This document shows positions 43,549 through 54,941 of a stretch of 64,000 nt of DNA, piece after piece. The translations under genes and the position numbers were made by a program. How positions within the stretch are numbered: position 1 is the first letter of the stretch; each line of letters opens with the position of its first letter. The notes beneath the pieces are model-generated. The model was not told the origin of the DNA, made no database searches, and worked only from the letters and a program-made list of their open reading frames with translations. Origin of the DNA: Deinococcus malanensis (GTDB lineage Bacteria; Deinococcota; Deinococci; Deinococcales; Deinococcaceae); assembly GCF_014647655.1 (NCBI RefSeq), contig NZ_BMPP01000010.1, positions 62,001-126,000 on the forward strand, written 5' to 3'.

Positions 43549-44292
43549 TCACATCTGCGCGCCGCCGGAAGTGTAGTCGGTATCTCGATTCAGAACACTG
43601 AACCATAGGGGGAGAGGGTCTTGCAGGCTCAAGGGGTCCTCACGCAGGGCTGATGCGACAACCCGGCCGCCGCCCAGCTGGGCGGCGGCCTCCATAAGAG
43701 CAGGCCCGGCCTCTGGCGTGAGGGCTCCCCAGAGATGCGTGGCACCTCCCGGAGCTGTGGCCCGCCACAGGAGGGCGCCGGCTGGCTGGCCGTCCTGATA
43801 CGCCTGCAGCAGCACAAAGTCCCGGTTGCCTTCCAGGGCCCGGCCCAGATGCTGCGCCAGGGCGCCGCCCCACTGCGGTGTGCCACGCGCCGTGGCCAGA
43901 ACTTCGGCCCATCGGACGAGGTGCAGCCGGCTCATCTGCTCGACCACGACCCTGGGGTCGGCCTGTCCGGTCGCGGTGACCGTCCCAATCTGCAGGGTGG
44001 TGACCGGCTCCGCCCCGGCCACTGACTGGGCGGTGGCCAGCAGCAAAGGCAGATCATGGGCAGCATGCCAGGCAGTCACGCTGGCCAGGACGCCTGTTGG
44101 CAGGCTCTCGGCCGGCCGGTTGGACATGGTCGTACTTATGTCCGGAAGGTACAGATCCGGCAGATAGGTGGCGTTCAGGCCCAGGACATTGGTGCCCGGC
44201 GTGAGCAGACTCACGGCGCCGCTCTCCTCGCGCTGCAGTGCAGACAGTGGAGAAAAGAAGTTCAGCAACTCCGACAGCGCGGCATTCAACAT
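43549..44292 (-). CDS. Uncharacterised protein, possibly GNAT-like
   Basis: A 247-residue protein that I cannot name with confidence. A central Gln/Arg region is followed by AYQDGQPAGALLWRATAPGG, which resembles the strand-turn-strand of GNAT acetyltransferases. The usual Q/RxxGxG/A acetyl-CoA loop is not evident. TAGCGT seven bases before the ATG at 44292 supports that start. Transcribed leftward, downstream of the AAA+ ATPase gene by 69 bases. Confidence 0.5.
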   Translation of the reverse strand: MLNAALSELLNFFSPLSALQREESGAVSLLTPGTNVLGLNATYLPDLYLPDISTTMSNRPAESLPTGVLASVTAWHAAHDLPLLLATAQSVAGAEPVTTLQIGTVTATGQADPRVVVEQMSRLHLVRWAEVLATARGTPQWGGALAQHLGRALEGNRDFVLLQAYQDGQPAGALLWRATAPGGATHLWGALTPEAGPALMEAAAQLGGGRVVASALREDPLSLQDPLPLWFSVLNRDTDYTSGGAQM

Positions 44293-44361
44293 GAGCTTCA
44301 CGCTATCCGGAAAGAGCAGGAGGCAGGCCGCTACAGCCTGCCTCCTGACAAGAGGAAACGC

Positions 44362-45813
<1,452 letters not shown>

Positions 45814-45971
45814 GATGCGCGGAAGCTATCACGCACGGTCTGAAGGGAATGTGCGTGGACGCGGAGAAAGCCTGTGAGCGGCGGTCGAATGTCATGAATT
45901 CCCTCTGATGCAGAGGTGTATTTGACGACGACGGACCACGTTCGGGCGCCGCCTGACCAGAAGCTGTCCGC

Positions 45972-46682
45972 TTATGGTGTTGCTGCCTGTTCTGGTCGCG
46001 CGGATTGTGGCGAGGTTTTCAGGCCCAGGTGATCTAGCAGGTGCAGTTTAGCTCCGACTCGCCACGTGATCTGGAATTCAGCCGGGACGGAAGGTCGGTC
46101 TGTCGGGAACCAGCCCCGGCCTTCGCGCACCATGATCAGCATGCCCTCGTGACTGCCCAGCGCGGTGAAGGTGTCACTGCTGCCGTTGAAGGGGAACAGG
46201 CCAAAGTTCTCTCCCAGACGGTGGACGGCTGCGCCGACGTCGGGGACCACCACCCCGAACTCGCTGAGGCGCAGCAGGCTGTGCGCGCCGAAGGGCAGCG
46301 GAGCCTCACCACCCAGGTCATGCCGTGCCACGAATTCCAGAATGTTATCAGCAGCGTCCTGGAAATACAGGTTGGTGGTGTTCCAGTTGCCGCCGGGTGG
46401 AAAGCGGGTAATGCGGGTCTGGCCATCCGGGGCGGCCAGCAACTTCAGGCGTTGGCCCAGCCAGCTTTCGGCGGCCTCGACCTGTGAGGAGGGAATATCC
46501 CAGGCCAGGTGACAGAAACCGCCGGCCAGGTCGTCCTGCTGCCAGGTCAGCCGGGAGGTGCCGGTGCGGAAGGTCACGCTGGAAGGCGTTTCATGCTCGG
46601 GAGTCAGACCGAGGGTCCGGGTATAGAAGCGGTGCTGAGCTTCAAGGTGGCGGGTGGGCAGGACAAGCGTCTCAATATGCAT
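45972..46682 (-). CDS. VOC-family (glyoxalase/dioxygenase superfamily) protein
   Basis: The 236-residue protein has two VOC (betaalphabetabetabeta) modules: MHIETLVLPTRHLEAQHRFY from residue 1 and LRLSEFGVVVPDVGAAVHRL from about 140. It could be a metal-dependent lyase, dioxygenase or binding protein; His2 and the Glu in ADNILEFVARHD are possible metal ligands. GGAGG lies before the ATG at 46682, with a leader of about 100 bases back to a TTGACC/TACACT promoter that contains an 18-bp SoxR-like box. Expression is therefore probably controlled by the divergent SoxR protein. Confidence 0.82.
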   Translation of the reverse strand: MHIETLVLPTRHLEAQHRFYTRTLGLTPEHETPSSVTFRTGTSRLTWQQDDLAGGFCHLAWDIPSSQVEAAESWLGQRLKLLAAPDGQTRITRFPPGGNWNTTNLYFQDAADNILEFVARHDLGGEAPLPFGAHSLLRLSEFGVVVPDVGAAVHRLGENFGLFPFNGSSDTFTALGSHEGMLIMVREGRGWFPTDRPSVPAEFQITWRVGAKLHLLDHLGLKTSPQSARPEQAATP

Positions 46683-46786
46683 GAAGCCTCCGGGGGCGCG
46701 CGGGATGAGGTCATGGGGTCCGGAAAGGGAAGAGGTGGGAAAAAGGCATCTGAACCTCCTGCACCCTTGCTCTGGTGCTATGGTCG

Positions 46787-46817
46787 AGTGTAGAACCTGA
46801 AGTTTTGTTGAGGTCAA
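46787..46817 (-). promoter_or_regulatory. Promoter of the VOC gene, MerR/SoxR type
   Basis: On the minus strand TTGACC (complement of 46812-46817) and TACACT (complement of 46787-46792) are separated by 19 bases instead of 17. That over-long spacing is the hallmark of promoters switched on by MerR-family activators, which twist the DNA. Confidence 0.72.
46796..46813. promoter_or_regulatory. SoxR-box-like operator
   Basis: CCTGAAGTTTTGTTGAGG matches the enteric SoxR box CCTCAAGTTAACTTGAGG at 14 of 18 positions, including both outer arms apart from one base. It lies in the 19-bp spacer of the VOC promoter and next to the SoxR start. Confidence 0.72.
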
Positions 46818-46822
46818 GCCCT

Positions 46823-47296
46823 GTGTCTGTTCCCCATGCTGCCGAATCCTCCACGCTCTGGACCCCTGGTGAACTTGCCAGACGAAGCGGTCTGGCAGTT
46901 TCCGCACTGCATTTCTACGAGCGTCAGGGCCTGATCCACAGCCGCCGCACGGCGGGCAACCAGCGGCGCTATCCCCGCGAGACCCTGCGCCGGCTGGCTT
47001 TTATCCGGGCTGCCCAGCGCGTTGGACTGCCCCTGGCGGACATCCGCGCCGCCCTTGAAACCCTGCCCGGCGAGCGCACGCCCACGGCCGCAGACTGGGC
47101 TGGCCTCTCGGCGCACTGGCAGACGGAACTGGAGGCCCGCATCGCGGTGCTCTGGCGCCTGCGCTCGGAGCTGAGCGGCTGCATCGGGTGTGGTTGCCTG
47201 TCACTGGAGCGCTGTGCGCTGGTGAACCCGGACGACTCTTCTGGCAGACAGCATCCGGGGCATACCACGCTGCTTGACCCGCTGGACGCTCCATGA
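46823..47296 (+). CDS. soxR: Redox-sensitive MerR-family regulator SoxR
   Basis: The 157-residue regulator has an N-terminal MerR helix-turn-helix (TPGELARRSGLAVSALHFYE at 14-33), a dimerisation helix and the [2Fe-2S] ligands Cys120, Cys123, Cys125 and Cys131 with the exact SoxR spacing C-x2-C-x-C-x5-C (CIGCGCLSLERC). SoxR senses redox-cycling compounds or superoxide through oxidation of the cluster. The GTG at 46823 has GAGGT nine bases upstream. A GNAT gene is coupled by ATGA. The divergent VOC gene is the probable target, as E. coli-like soxS is absent. Confidence 0.94.
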   Translation: MSVPHAAESSTLWTPGELARRSGLAVSALHFYERQGLIHSRRTAGNQRRYPRETLRRLAFIRAAQRVGLPLADIRAALETLPGERTPTAADWAGLSAHWQTELEARIAVLWRLRSELSGCIGCGCLSLERCALVNPDDSSGRQHPGHTTLLDPLDAP

Positions 47297-47724
47297 GGTG
47301 GCGGGCGGCAGGTCCGGGGAATGCCTGGACCATCGCGCTTCACCGCTATCCCGAGGAGGCTGATGAGGCCGAGTGCCCGGTCTACGCCAGCTGGGTCGCA
47401 CGCGCCCTGGAGCGGGGGGTGTACCTCGGCTTTCTGGCTTTCACAGAGGAGGGCGGGGTGGTGGCTGGTGCCGGCCTGACACTGCTGGAGTGGGGCCCGT
47501 CGCGGGGTGATCCTCAGCCCTACCGGGCGCGGCTGGTCAACGTCTGGACGCATCCGGACTGGCGTCGCCAGGGTCTGGCGCGCGAAGCGGTCACGGCCTG
47601 CCTGGAGGCTGCCCGCCAGCGGGGCGTGACGCGCCTGAGCCTGGGCACGAGCGTCATGGCCCGTGGTCTGTACGCCAGACTGGGCTTCGAGGCCAGTGCG
47701 ACAGAGATGACCCTGGTGCTGTGA
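47293..47724 (+). CDS. GNAT-family N-acetyltransferase
   Basis: The 143-residue protein has the GNAT fold with VVAGAGLTLLEW, LVNVWTHPDWRRQGLAREAV (the acetyl-CoA loop RRQGLA) and LYARLGFEASATEMTLVL at the end. It transfers an acetyl group to an unknown amine, possibly a toxic small molecule given the SoxR operon. Its ATG overlaps the soxR stop (ATGA), so it is co-expressed with the regulator. Confidence 0.9.
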   Translation: MRWRAAGPGNAWTIALHRYPEEADEAECPVYASWVARALERGVYLGFLAFTEEGGVVAGAGLTLLEWGPSRGDPQPYRARLVNVWTHPDWRRQGLAREAVTACLEAARQRGVTRLSLGTSVMARGLYARLGFEASATEMTLVL

Positions 47725-47746
47725 GGTGCTGTGCCTGCCCCCCGGT

Positions 47747-49558
47747 TTACATACGGGTGGCCAGGGCCTGCTCTACCGGGTGCACCTGGTTGCGCCCGGC
47801 CTGCTTGGCGGCGTAAAGGTGCTGGTCTGCCAGGTCCAGAGCCGAGGCGAAGGTGACCGGCCGGCCCAGGGCGTAACCGACGCTGATGGTCAGCGAACGG
47901 TCTCCCAGCAGTGGCGTCCAGTCATACCCCTCGATCACGGCCCGGCAGCGCTCCAGCAGGGCGTGGGCCGCCGTATGGTCGGTCACCCGGGCCGCCAGCA
48001 GAAATTCCTCACCGCCATAACGGGCCAGCAGGGTGTCGCTGCGCGCGGTGTCGGTCAACAGATGCGCCACAGTACGCAGCACGCTGTCACCCACCGTGTG
48101 CGAATGCCGGTCGTTGACGCTTTTGAAATGGTCGATATCCAGCAACGCGACCAGCAGCGGCAACTCCGAGCCGGCATGCTCGTGGTGCAGCCGGTGCAGG
48201 CTGATATCCAGGCCCCGGCGGTTCAGCAGCCCGGTCAGCGGGTCCTGCTGGGCCTGCTGCTCGGCCAGACGCAGCCGTTCCTGCCAGGTAAACTGAAGCC
48301 CCCCTGCCGCAGATCCAGGCACTGTGACGTCCGGAGCCACGAATTCCGCCTGATCGATGACCTGCAACGCCTCGCGGGCATGCGAGAGCGCCTCGCGCAT
48401 CGCCCGGAGTGCGCCCTGAAGGTCGCCCTGCTGCTCGTGCAACTCGGACAGCTCGCCCAGCACTTCCTGAATCACGCGGTGACGCCCACACTTGCGGGCA
48501 ATGTCCAGGGCCTGGCGGTAAGCCTCTGCCGCTTCCGGACCACACTCCTGCGCACTCAGCACCCGGGCCAGCGCCAGATACGCCTCGGGGAAGATGCTGG
48601 CCCCCAGGGATTCGGTCAGCGCGGCCGCCCGGCGGGCATGCGTCTCGGCACCGCTCAGGTCGTCACGCAGCAGTTTCAGATGCGCGGCATGCACCTCCAG
48701 CAGCATGTGCTGCTGAACATTGTCGTCGGTTCCGGCCAGTTGCACGGCCATGTCCAGCAACCCCTCAGCCTCGTCCAGGGCGCCATGCATCGCCTCGGGG
48801 CGCTGAAGCCTGCGCAACTGGCGGGCAAATTCCAGAAAGGCGGCCACGCGCGTCTCGGTCACGCCCAGCCGGTAATGGTCCTCGTGCCGCATCATTTCCC
48901 CGCGCCCGGCGTGCGCCTGTACGATGGCGGAAAGCTGCTCACCCGCCAGGCGACTGTGGTGCAGGGCGACCTCAGGCTGATGGATGGTGGCATATACGCC
49001 GACCAGATTGACCCGTGCCAGCAGCAGGGTGATCGGGTCAGGAGCCTCGTCTTCGCGGCTCAGGACCGACAGAAAGTCGCGCTGCGCACCGTGCTCGTCT
49101 CCCAGGTTGTGCCGCAGCGTGCCGCGTACGCAAAGGGCGTCAAGCAGGATCTGCTGGCCTTCTTCGGACATGGTGTGGGCCAGCGCGATGGTCTGTGACA
49201 GATACCCGAAGGCCTCGGTGAAGCGCGCGCCCTCACCCAGCGCAAAACTGATGGACAGCAATATCCTGGCAATCAGGGTGCGGTTTTCACTGCGCTTGGC
49301 GTACTGCAGCGCCTGCTCACCCATTTCCGCAGCCTGCCATTTGGAGAAGTCCTCCAGAAAATAGGCCACCTCCAGCAGGGCCATGGCACGCTCCTCGTCG
49401 GATCGGGCGGCACCCCAGGCTGCCCTGAGGTCCGCAGGCACACTGGCCGGGAACTGGGGGTCCGGCGGGAGTGCGTCGGTGGACTCGGGAACGTCGGGCA
49501 TATCACCATGATCCATATCCGGTCTGACAGCTCTCTTGAGAACTGACCCAATAACCAT
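47747..49558 (-). CDS. TPR-GGDEF diguanylate cyclase
   Basis: The 603-residue protein carries TPR-like helical repeats over about 30-410 and a C-terminal GGDEF domain (about 440-600). The active site is intact: QQDPLTGLLNRRGLD, LLDIDHFKSVND, and RYGGEEFLLAAR. The product-inhibition RxxD site upstream is not present. It should therefore make c-di-GMP, opposing the EAL protein at 12899-15403, which has the same TPR-first layout. Starts at 49558 or 49516 (MDHGDMP) are possible. The open 220-bp gap to gatB shows nothing else. Confidence 0.87.
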   Translation of the reverse strand: MVIGSVLKRAVRPDMDHGDMPDVPESTDALPPDPQFPASVPADLRAAWGAARSDEERAMALLEVAYFLEDFSKWQAAEMGEQALQYAKRSENRTLIARILLSISFALGEGARFTEAFGYLSQTIALAHTMSEEGQQILLDALCVRGTLRHNLGDEHGAQRDFLSVLSREDEAPDPITLLLARVNLVGVYATIHQPEVALHHSRLAGEQLSAIVQAHAGRGEMMRHEDHYRLGVTETRVAAFLEFARQLRRLQRPEAMHGALDEAEGLLDMAVQLAGTDDNVQQHMLLEVHAAHLKLLRDDLSGAETHARRAAALTESLGASIFPEAYLALARVLSAQECGPEAAEAYRQALDIARKCGRHRVIQEVLGELSELHEQQGDLQGALRAMREALSHAREALQVIDQAEFVAPDVTVPGSAAGGLQFTWQERLRLAEQQAQQDPLTGLLNRRGLDISLHRLHHEHAGSELPLLVALLDIDHFKSVNDRHSHTVGDSVLRTVAHLLTDTARSDTLLARYGGEEFLLAARVTDHTAAHALLERCRAVIEGYDWTPLLGDRSLTISVGYALGRPVTFASALDLADQHLYAAKQAGRNQVHPVEQALATRM

Positions 49559-49779
49559 TTAGACGCATTTTGGTTCCTGTTCAATTGAGAAGAACCGGAG
49601 TTTGCCGCGCAGGAACGGGAGGCTCTGCCGCGACTTTTGCCGTTCGTTTTCAGTCTCAACGGGTTTGCCTTCCCAGGATTCCATGTCCGTAGCGGTTTTC
49701 TCTTCGGGTTGTGGCTTCAACCGCAATTCGTATGAGACGCCTTCCGGCCGGCTGCCGGGTGCGGCGGTATGCTGCGCGC

Positions 49780-51207
<1,428 letters not shown>

Positions 51208-51394
51208 GACCGTTCCTGAAGCAATTGTTCCGTACCACTCCGGCCTGCTCCAGGCGGCTGCGTACAGGAAGACATACGGCCTCCGCGCTGTGCAGGCACA
51301 GCCTGCCTCTCTCCCGGAAGGTTCTGGACTCAGGCGGGGGCCGCAGGGGCACCGGGCCGCGCCGGGCTGGCTGCTGTGGTACCGGCGGCGTGGC

Positions 51395-52054
51395 ATGAAC
51401 CGCTGGCGTGTCCCTGCCCTGGCCGCCTTGTGGGCGCAGGTCGTGTCGCTGGGGGCCGTCAGCGCTTATGCCCTGTGGAAGGGAAACTTTACCGGCAGCG
51501 CGGCACTCAGCGCCACCGAGGCGTTGTTGGCGGCGCTGGTGATGGCCTGGTGGACCCATCTGTTTGCCCGGCTCACCATGGCCCACACCGTGCTCCCGAC
51601 GGACGGGGTGCTGCGGGCCCTGCGGCTGGTGTTCCCGTGGCTGACGGCGCTGCGGGCTGCGCTGTGGCTGATGACCCTGCTGATGATCCTCTCCGGTGCG
51701 GCTGCGGAAGCCAACCCGGTGGCCCTGACCGCCCTGATGACCGTCTGGGGCGGCGCCATTGTGGCCAGCAACGCGGTCTACGGCACCCTGGCCCGGCTGG
51801 TCTCCCAGCCGGCAGACCTGCTGCAGCGTCAGCAGCTGCTGGACTGGCTGAATCTGGCGGCGGCCCTGAGCCTGGGCATGGGAGTGCTGAATGTGATTCC
51901 TATCACTGGCTTTAGCAGCCCGCCGGTCTTACACACCCAGGTGGTGTATGGGCTGGTGGCTGCTATAGACGTGCTCGCCACGCTCCTGGCCCAGCAGGCC
52001 CTGCGCGCTGCTCCGGTCGCCACGCCACCTGACCAGGGTCCGGCCCCGTGGTAA
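51395..52054 (+). CDS. Uncharacterised integral membrane protein
   Basis: The 219-residue protein has about five hydrophobic helices (for example ALAALWAQVVSLGAVSAYAL at 8-27, LWLMTLLMILSGAA, LNLAAALSLGMGVLNVIPI and VVYGLVAAIDVLATLLA). I do not recognise a family. Polar loops contain few conserved-looking residues. The ATG at 51395 is the first codon that gives a normal N-terminus; the frame is open further upstream. It stands alone between gatB and the PfkB operon. Confidence 0.6.
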   Translation: MNRWRVPALAALWAQVVSLGAVSAYALWKGNFTGSAALSATEALLAALVMAWWTHLFARLTMAHTVLPTDGVLRALRLVFPWLTALRAALWLMTLLMILSGAAAEANPVALTALMTVWGGAIVASNAVYGTLARLVSQPADLLQRQQLLDWLNLAAALSLGMGVLNVIPITGFSSPPVLHTQVVYGLVAAIDVLATLLAQQALRAAPVATPPDQGPAPW

Positions 52055-52109
52055 GAGAGCTGGTGCCTGAGCCTGGCTGCGAGACAGGACGCTATGCTGG
52101 CCCCCAGGC

Positions 52110-52160
52110 ATGACAGCTTTTCTTGAACCGTTCGTTTCCCGTGCGCGGGTCCAGGCGTGA
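52110..52160 (+). CDS. 16-codon leader ORF coupled to the PfkB gene
   Basis: ATG 52110 to TGA 52160 encodes [22 protein letters not shown] at 52093-52098 lies 11 bases upstream, so the transcript would start close to this ATG. The stop overlaps the GTG start of the next gene (GTGA), the same coupling seen elsewhere here. It may exist only to load ribosomes onto the PfkB gene. The peptide resembles nothing I know. Confidence 0.35.
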   Translation: MTAFLEPFVSRARVQA

Positions 52161-53095
52161 AGCCGCTGGTGTCGCTGGGCGATCTGGCCTGGGACGTGCT
52201 GGCCAAACCCGACTCCATGCTGCTGCCGGGTGGCGACACGACCGGCCGCCTGGAGCTGTCCGGGGGCGGCAGCGCCGCAAATCTTGCAGTCTGGGCACAG
52301 CGCTCCGGGCACCCGGCCACCTTTATCGGCAAAATCGGCCGTGATCATTTCGGTGAACTGGCCATGGCGGAGTTGCGTGCCGAGGGCGTGGAGGCCGAAG
52401 TGATCGCCAGCCAGGAGCATCCCACCGGGGTGATTCTGGCGCTGATCGACCGGCGGGGCCAGCGCGCCATGCTGACCAGCCAGGGCGCCGACTGGGAACT
52501 GCTTCCGGGTGAGCTTCCCGTGGCGACCCTGGAAGGCGCGGGCCACCTGCACCTGACAGCCTGGAGTCTGTTCCGTGATCCGCCGCGCGGCGCGGCGCTG
52601 CATGCCGCCCAGCTGGCCAAGGCCGCGGGCGCGACCCTCAGCCTGGACCCGGGCAGCTTCCAGATGATCCAGCAGATGGGCCGCGAGACCTTCCTGCAGG
52701 TGGTGGACGGCGTGCCTTTTGACGTGATTTTCCCTAACGACGACGAGGCGCGAGCCATGAGTGGCGAGCGCGAGCACAGCCGGGCCCTGAGCTGGCTGCG
52801 TGAGCGGTACCCGGAGGCCCTGGTGGTATTGAAAATGGACGAGGAAGGCGCATTGCTTGAAGGCCCGACGACCCCCCGGACCCACGTGCCGGCCACCCCG
52901 GACAGCGCGATCGACGCGACCGGTGCCGGTGACGCTTTCGGCGGCGCTTTTCTGGCCAGCTGGTTGCAGCATCGCGATCCGGTGCGTGCCGCGCAACTGG
53001 CGGTGCAGGTGGGCGGCTGGGTGGTGGCGCGCTTCGGGGCGCGACCTGCCGCCGATGCGGATCTGCGTGCCCGGCTGCAGGCGGTGCTGGCGTGA
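52157..53095 (+). CDS. PfkB-family carbohydrate kinase
   Basis: The 312-residue sugar kinase has the two PfkB signatures: [19 protein letters not shown] near residue 35 and [19 protein letters not shown] near 255, which holds the catalytic Asp and anion hole. Middle parts include [23 protein letters not shown]. Likely substrates are ribose, fructose or a nucleoside. It starts with GTG overlapped by a 16-codon leader ORF, and its stop overlaps the mltG start (GTGA), though the two functions are unrelated. Confidence 0.92.
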   Translation: MKPLVSLGDLAWDVLAKPDSMLLPGGDTTGRLELSGGGSAANLAVWAQRSGHPATFIGKIGRDHFGELAMAELRAEGVEAEVIASQEHPTGVILALIDRRGQRAMLTSQGADWELLPGELPVATLEGAGHLHLTAWSLFRDPPRGAALHAAQLAKAAGATLSLDPGSFQMIQQMGRETFLQVVDGVPFDVIFPNDDEARAMSGEREHSRALSWLRERYPEALVVLKMDEEGALLEGPTTPRTHVPATPDSAIDATGAGDAFGGAFLASWLQHRDPVRAAQLAVQVGGWVVARFGARPAADADLRARLQAVLA

Positions 53096-54123
53096 CCCGG
53101 CTGCAAAAGCGCGGCATGCCGCTATGGGCCAAGCTGCTGCTGGTCTTACTGCTGTTGCTGGTGCTGGGGGCGGCGGGGGCGTTCATGTACGTGCGCAACC
53201 TGATGGCCCCGGCCGGCGGGGGCACCTATACCCTGGAGGTGAAACCGGGAGACACCCTTTCGGCGGTTTCGCGGACCCTGCAGGAGCGCAAGATCGTGAA
53301 AAATGCCGACGCCCTGAGGCTGCTGATGCGTCAGAACGGCACGGCCGGGAGCCTCAAGGAAGGACTGTATGACCTGAACGGTCAGATGGATCTGTCGCAG
53401 GTGGCCGCCAAGCTGGCTGGTCCGGCGCGAATTCCCACCGTCAACGTCACCATTCCTGAGGGGCGTCGTATCAAGGACCTGCCGGCCATCTTTGCGCGTG
53501 CGGGCTTTGACGCAGTGGCGGTGCGCGCCGCCCTGAATGACCCGACCCTGAGCCCCTACACCAAGGGCAAGCAGCCGAACCTGGAGGGCTTCGTGTTTCC
53601 GGCGACCTATGAGTTCCGCCCCAAGGAAACGCCGCGCAAGGTCGTCCAGACCCTGCTTGACCGCATGAACACCGAGTTCACGCCGGAAAACGTGGCGCGC
53701 GCCAAGGCCCTTGGCCTGGGGGTGCGTGACTGGGTCATTCTGGGCAGCATGGTGCAGGCCGAGGCCGCCAACGACAGCGAGATGCCCATTATTGCCGGGG
53801 TGTTCCTGAACCGTCTGCGTGACGGCATTGCGCTGGGCAGCGACCCGACGGTGGCGTACGGCCTGGGTAAGGATCTGCCGGAGCTTGACCGCAGCGCGGG
53901 CGACTTCACCAAGGACACGCCCTACAACACCTACACCCGCGGCGGGCTGCCGGCGGGACCGATCAACAACCCGGGTCAGGCCGCACTCAGCAGCATCCTG
54001 AACTCCAAGCGTAAGCTGGCAGACGGCCGGGACGCGGTGTATTTCCTCCATGCTGACAATGGCAAGATCTACGTCAATCACAGCTATGCCGAGCACCTGC
54101 GCGACAACGCCCGTTACCGCTGA
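53092..54123 (+). CDS. mltG: Endolytic murein transglycosylase MltG
   Basis: MltG cleaves nascent glycan strands and helps end peptidoglycan chains. The 343-residue protein has one membrane anchor (about 13-33), a LysM-like subdomain ([18 protein letters not shown]) and the YceG catalytic domain with [35 protein letters not shown] (catalytic Glu), [12 protein letters not shown] and [18 protein letters not shown]. All family motifs are present. Coupled to the PfkB gene by GTGA; a hairpin terminator follows. Confidence 0.95.
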   Translation: MTRLQKRGMPLWAKLLLVLLLLLVLGAAGAFMYVRNLMAPAGGGTYTLEVKPGDTLSAVSRTLQERKIVKNADALRLLMRQNGTAGSLKEGLYDLNGQMDLSQVAAKLAGPARIPTVNVTIPEGRRIKDLPAIFARAGFDAVAVRAALNDPTLSPYTKGKQPNLEGFVFPATYEFRPKETPRKVVQTLLDRMNTEFTPENVARAKALGLGVRDWVILGSMVQAEAANDSEMPIIAGVFLNRLRDGIALGSDPTVAYGLGKDLPELDRSAGDFTKDTPYNTYTRGGLPAGPINNPGQAALSSILNSKRKLADGRDAVYFLHADNGKIYVNHSYAEHLRDNARYR

Positions 54124-54142
54124 GGTCTGATGCCTGTTCAAA

Positions 54143-54169
54143 AGGAGGTGCCGCCCAGCGGCACCTCCT
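54143..54169 (+). terminator. Hairpin terminator after mltG
   Basis: AGGAGGTGCCG, loop CCCAG, CGGCACCTCCT is a perfect 11-bp stem starting 20 bases past the mltG stop. The following CTGCTTCCTTC is pyrimidine-rich rather than a pure T tract. Confidence 0.7.
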
Positions 54170-54197
54170 CTGCTTCCTTCGGCCCTACACTCTGGGC

Positions 54198-54401
54198 ATG
54201 CCTGCCTCATCCCTCCGGCGCCGCAACGCCCTGTGGCTGGCGCTGCGGACAGCTGAACCCGGCTCCGAGCCATTCGCGGAAGCGCTGCAGGAGCTGTCTG
54301 AGCTGACCGGCTGGAAGCGTGCGCGTGTGCTGGCCGGGCTGGGCCTGACAGAGGAAGACGGCCAGACACCTGCAGGTCCCAGCGAGCAAGAGCCGACCTA
54401 G
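54198..54401 (+). CDS. Small conserved-looking protein, 67 residues
   Basis: A 67-residue basic-then-acidic protein (RRRNALWLALRTAEPGSE, then LQELSELTGWKRARVLAGLG) with no family I recognise. TACACT at 54186-54191 is six bases before the ATG, the best leaderless promoter form, and a hairpin covers its stop codon. The helical ELTGWKRARVLAGL part could bind nucleic acid, but that is a guess. Confidence 0.6.
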   Translation: MPASSLRRRNALWLALRTAEPGSEPFAEALQELSELTGWKRARVLAGLGLTEEDGQTPAGPSEQEPT

Positions 54402-54410
54402 CGTCGGCTC
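54390..54410 (+). terminator. Hairpin over the stop of the 67-residue gene
   Basis: GAGCCGAC, loop CTAGC, GTCGGCTC, a perfect 8-bp stem that includes the TAG stop. There is no T tract, so termination is uncertain. Confidence 0.4.
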
Positions 54411-54508
54411 GCAATGTGTTCGCACCGGGCGGCGGGGCTGCCTCGCACAGCTGTCCAGGTGGGTGAAGGCCCAACAGGTGCCAGCCAGTGGCGTTGAATG
54501 CTTCTGCC

Positions 54509-54892
54509 TCAGCCTTCGGTGGACGAGCCTGGACGGGTGGTCCACTGCGGCTCGGGCTCGATGTTGGTCGCGGGCGCCTTGCCGGGCTCCAGGCCGCTGG
54601 AACTTGCCGTCTGCAGGGGCGTTACGCTCATGCCCGGGGCACATTCGATCTGGCAGGACAGCCTCGCGGTGCCCAGCAGGCCTTTTTCTGTCAGCTTGTC
54701 GTATTCCGCGACGGTCATGGAGTCCGGTTCGCCTTCCTCGAAAGACACCCGGCAGGTGGTGCAGCGGGCCACCCCGCCGCAGCGGTGCAGCACGTCCACC
54801 CCGCCGCGCTCCAGCGCCAGCACCAGCCGCTCGCCCTGCTGCGCCTGAACCTCTCCGAAGCCGCTTACCGTAATCGTCATGCCTTGACTCAT
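54509..54892 (-). CDS. [2Fe-2S] ferredoxin
   Basis: The 127-residue protein is a ferredoxin with cluster ligands in HRCGGVARCTTCRV and a fourth Cys in ARLSCQIEC. The spacing C-x5-C-x2-C is of the adrenodoxin/vertebrate-like kind rather than plant type. It carries electrons to an unknown partner. A polar 30-residue tail (SSSGLEPGKAPATNIEPEPQ and onwards) is extra. ATGs at 54892 and 54880 are both possible starts. It lies 49 bases downstream of the adenine deaminase frame's stop on the opposite reading side, so it is probably a separate unit. Confidence 0.9.
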   Translation of the reverse strand: MSQGMTITVSGFGEVQAQQGERLVLALERGGVDVLHRCGGVARCTTCRVSFEEGEPDSMTVAEYDKLTEKGLLGTARLSCQIECAPGMSVTPLQTASSSGLEPGKAPATNIEPEPQWTTRPGSSTEG

Positions 54893-54941
54893 GCGCTCAG
54901 CATCGCACGTTCGGGCTGTGGCGCGCGTTCTCCTGGCGGCT

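Noticed and set aside
46683..46907. N-terminal extension of the VOC protein
   Set aside because: The extra 75 codons run through the SoxR box and the soxR coding start; GGAGG and VOC similarity place the start at 46682.
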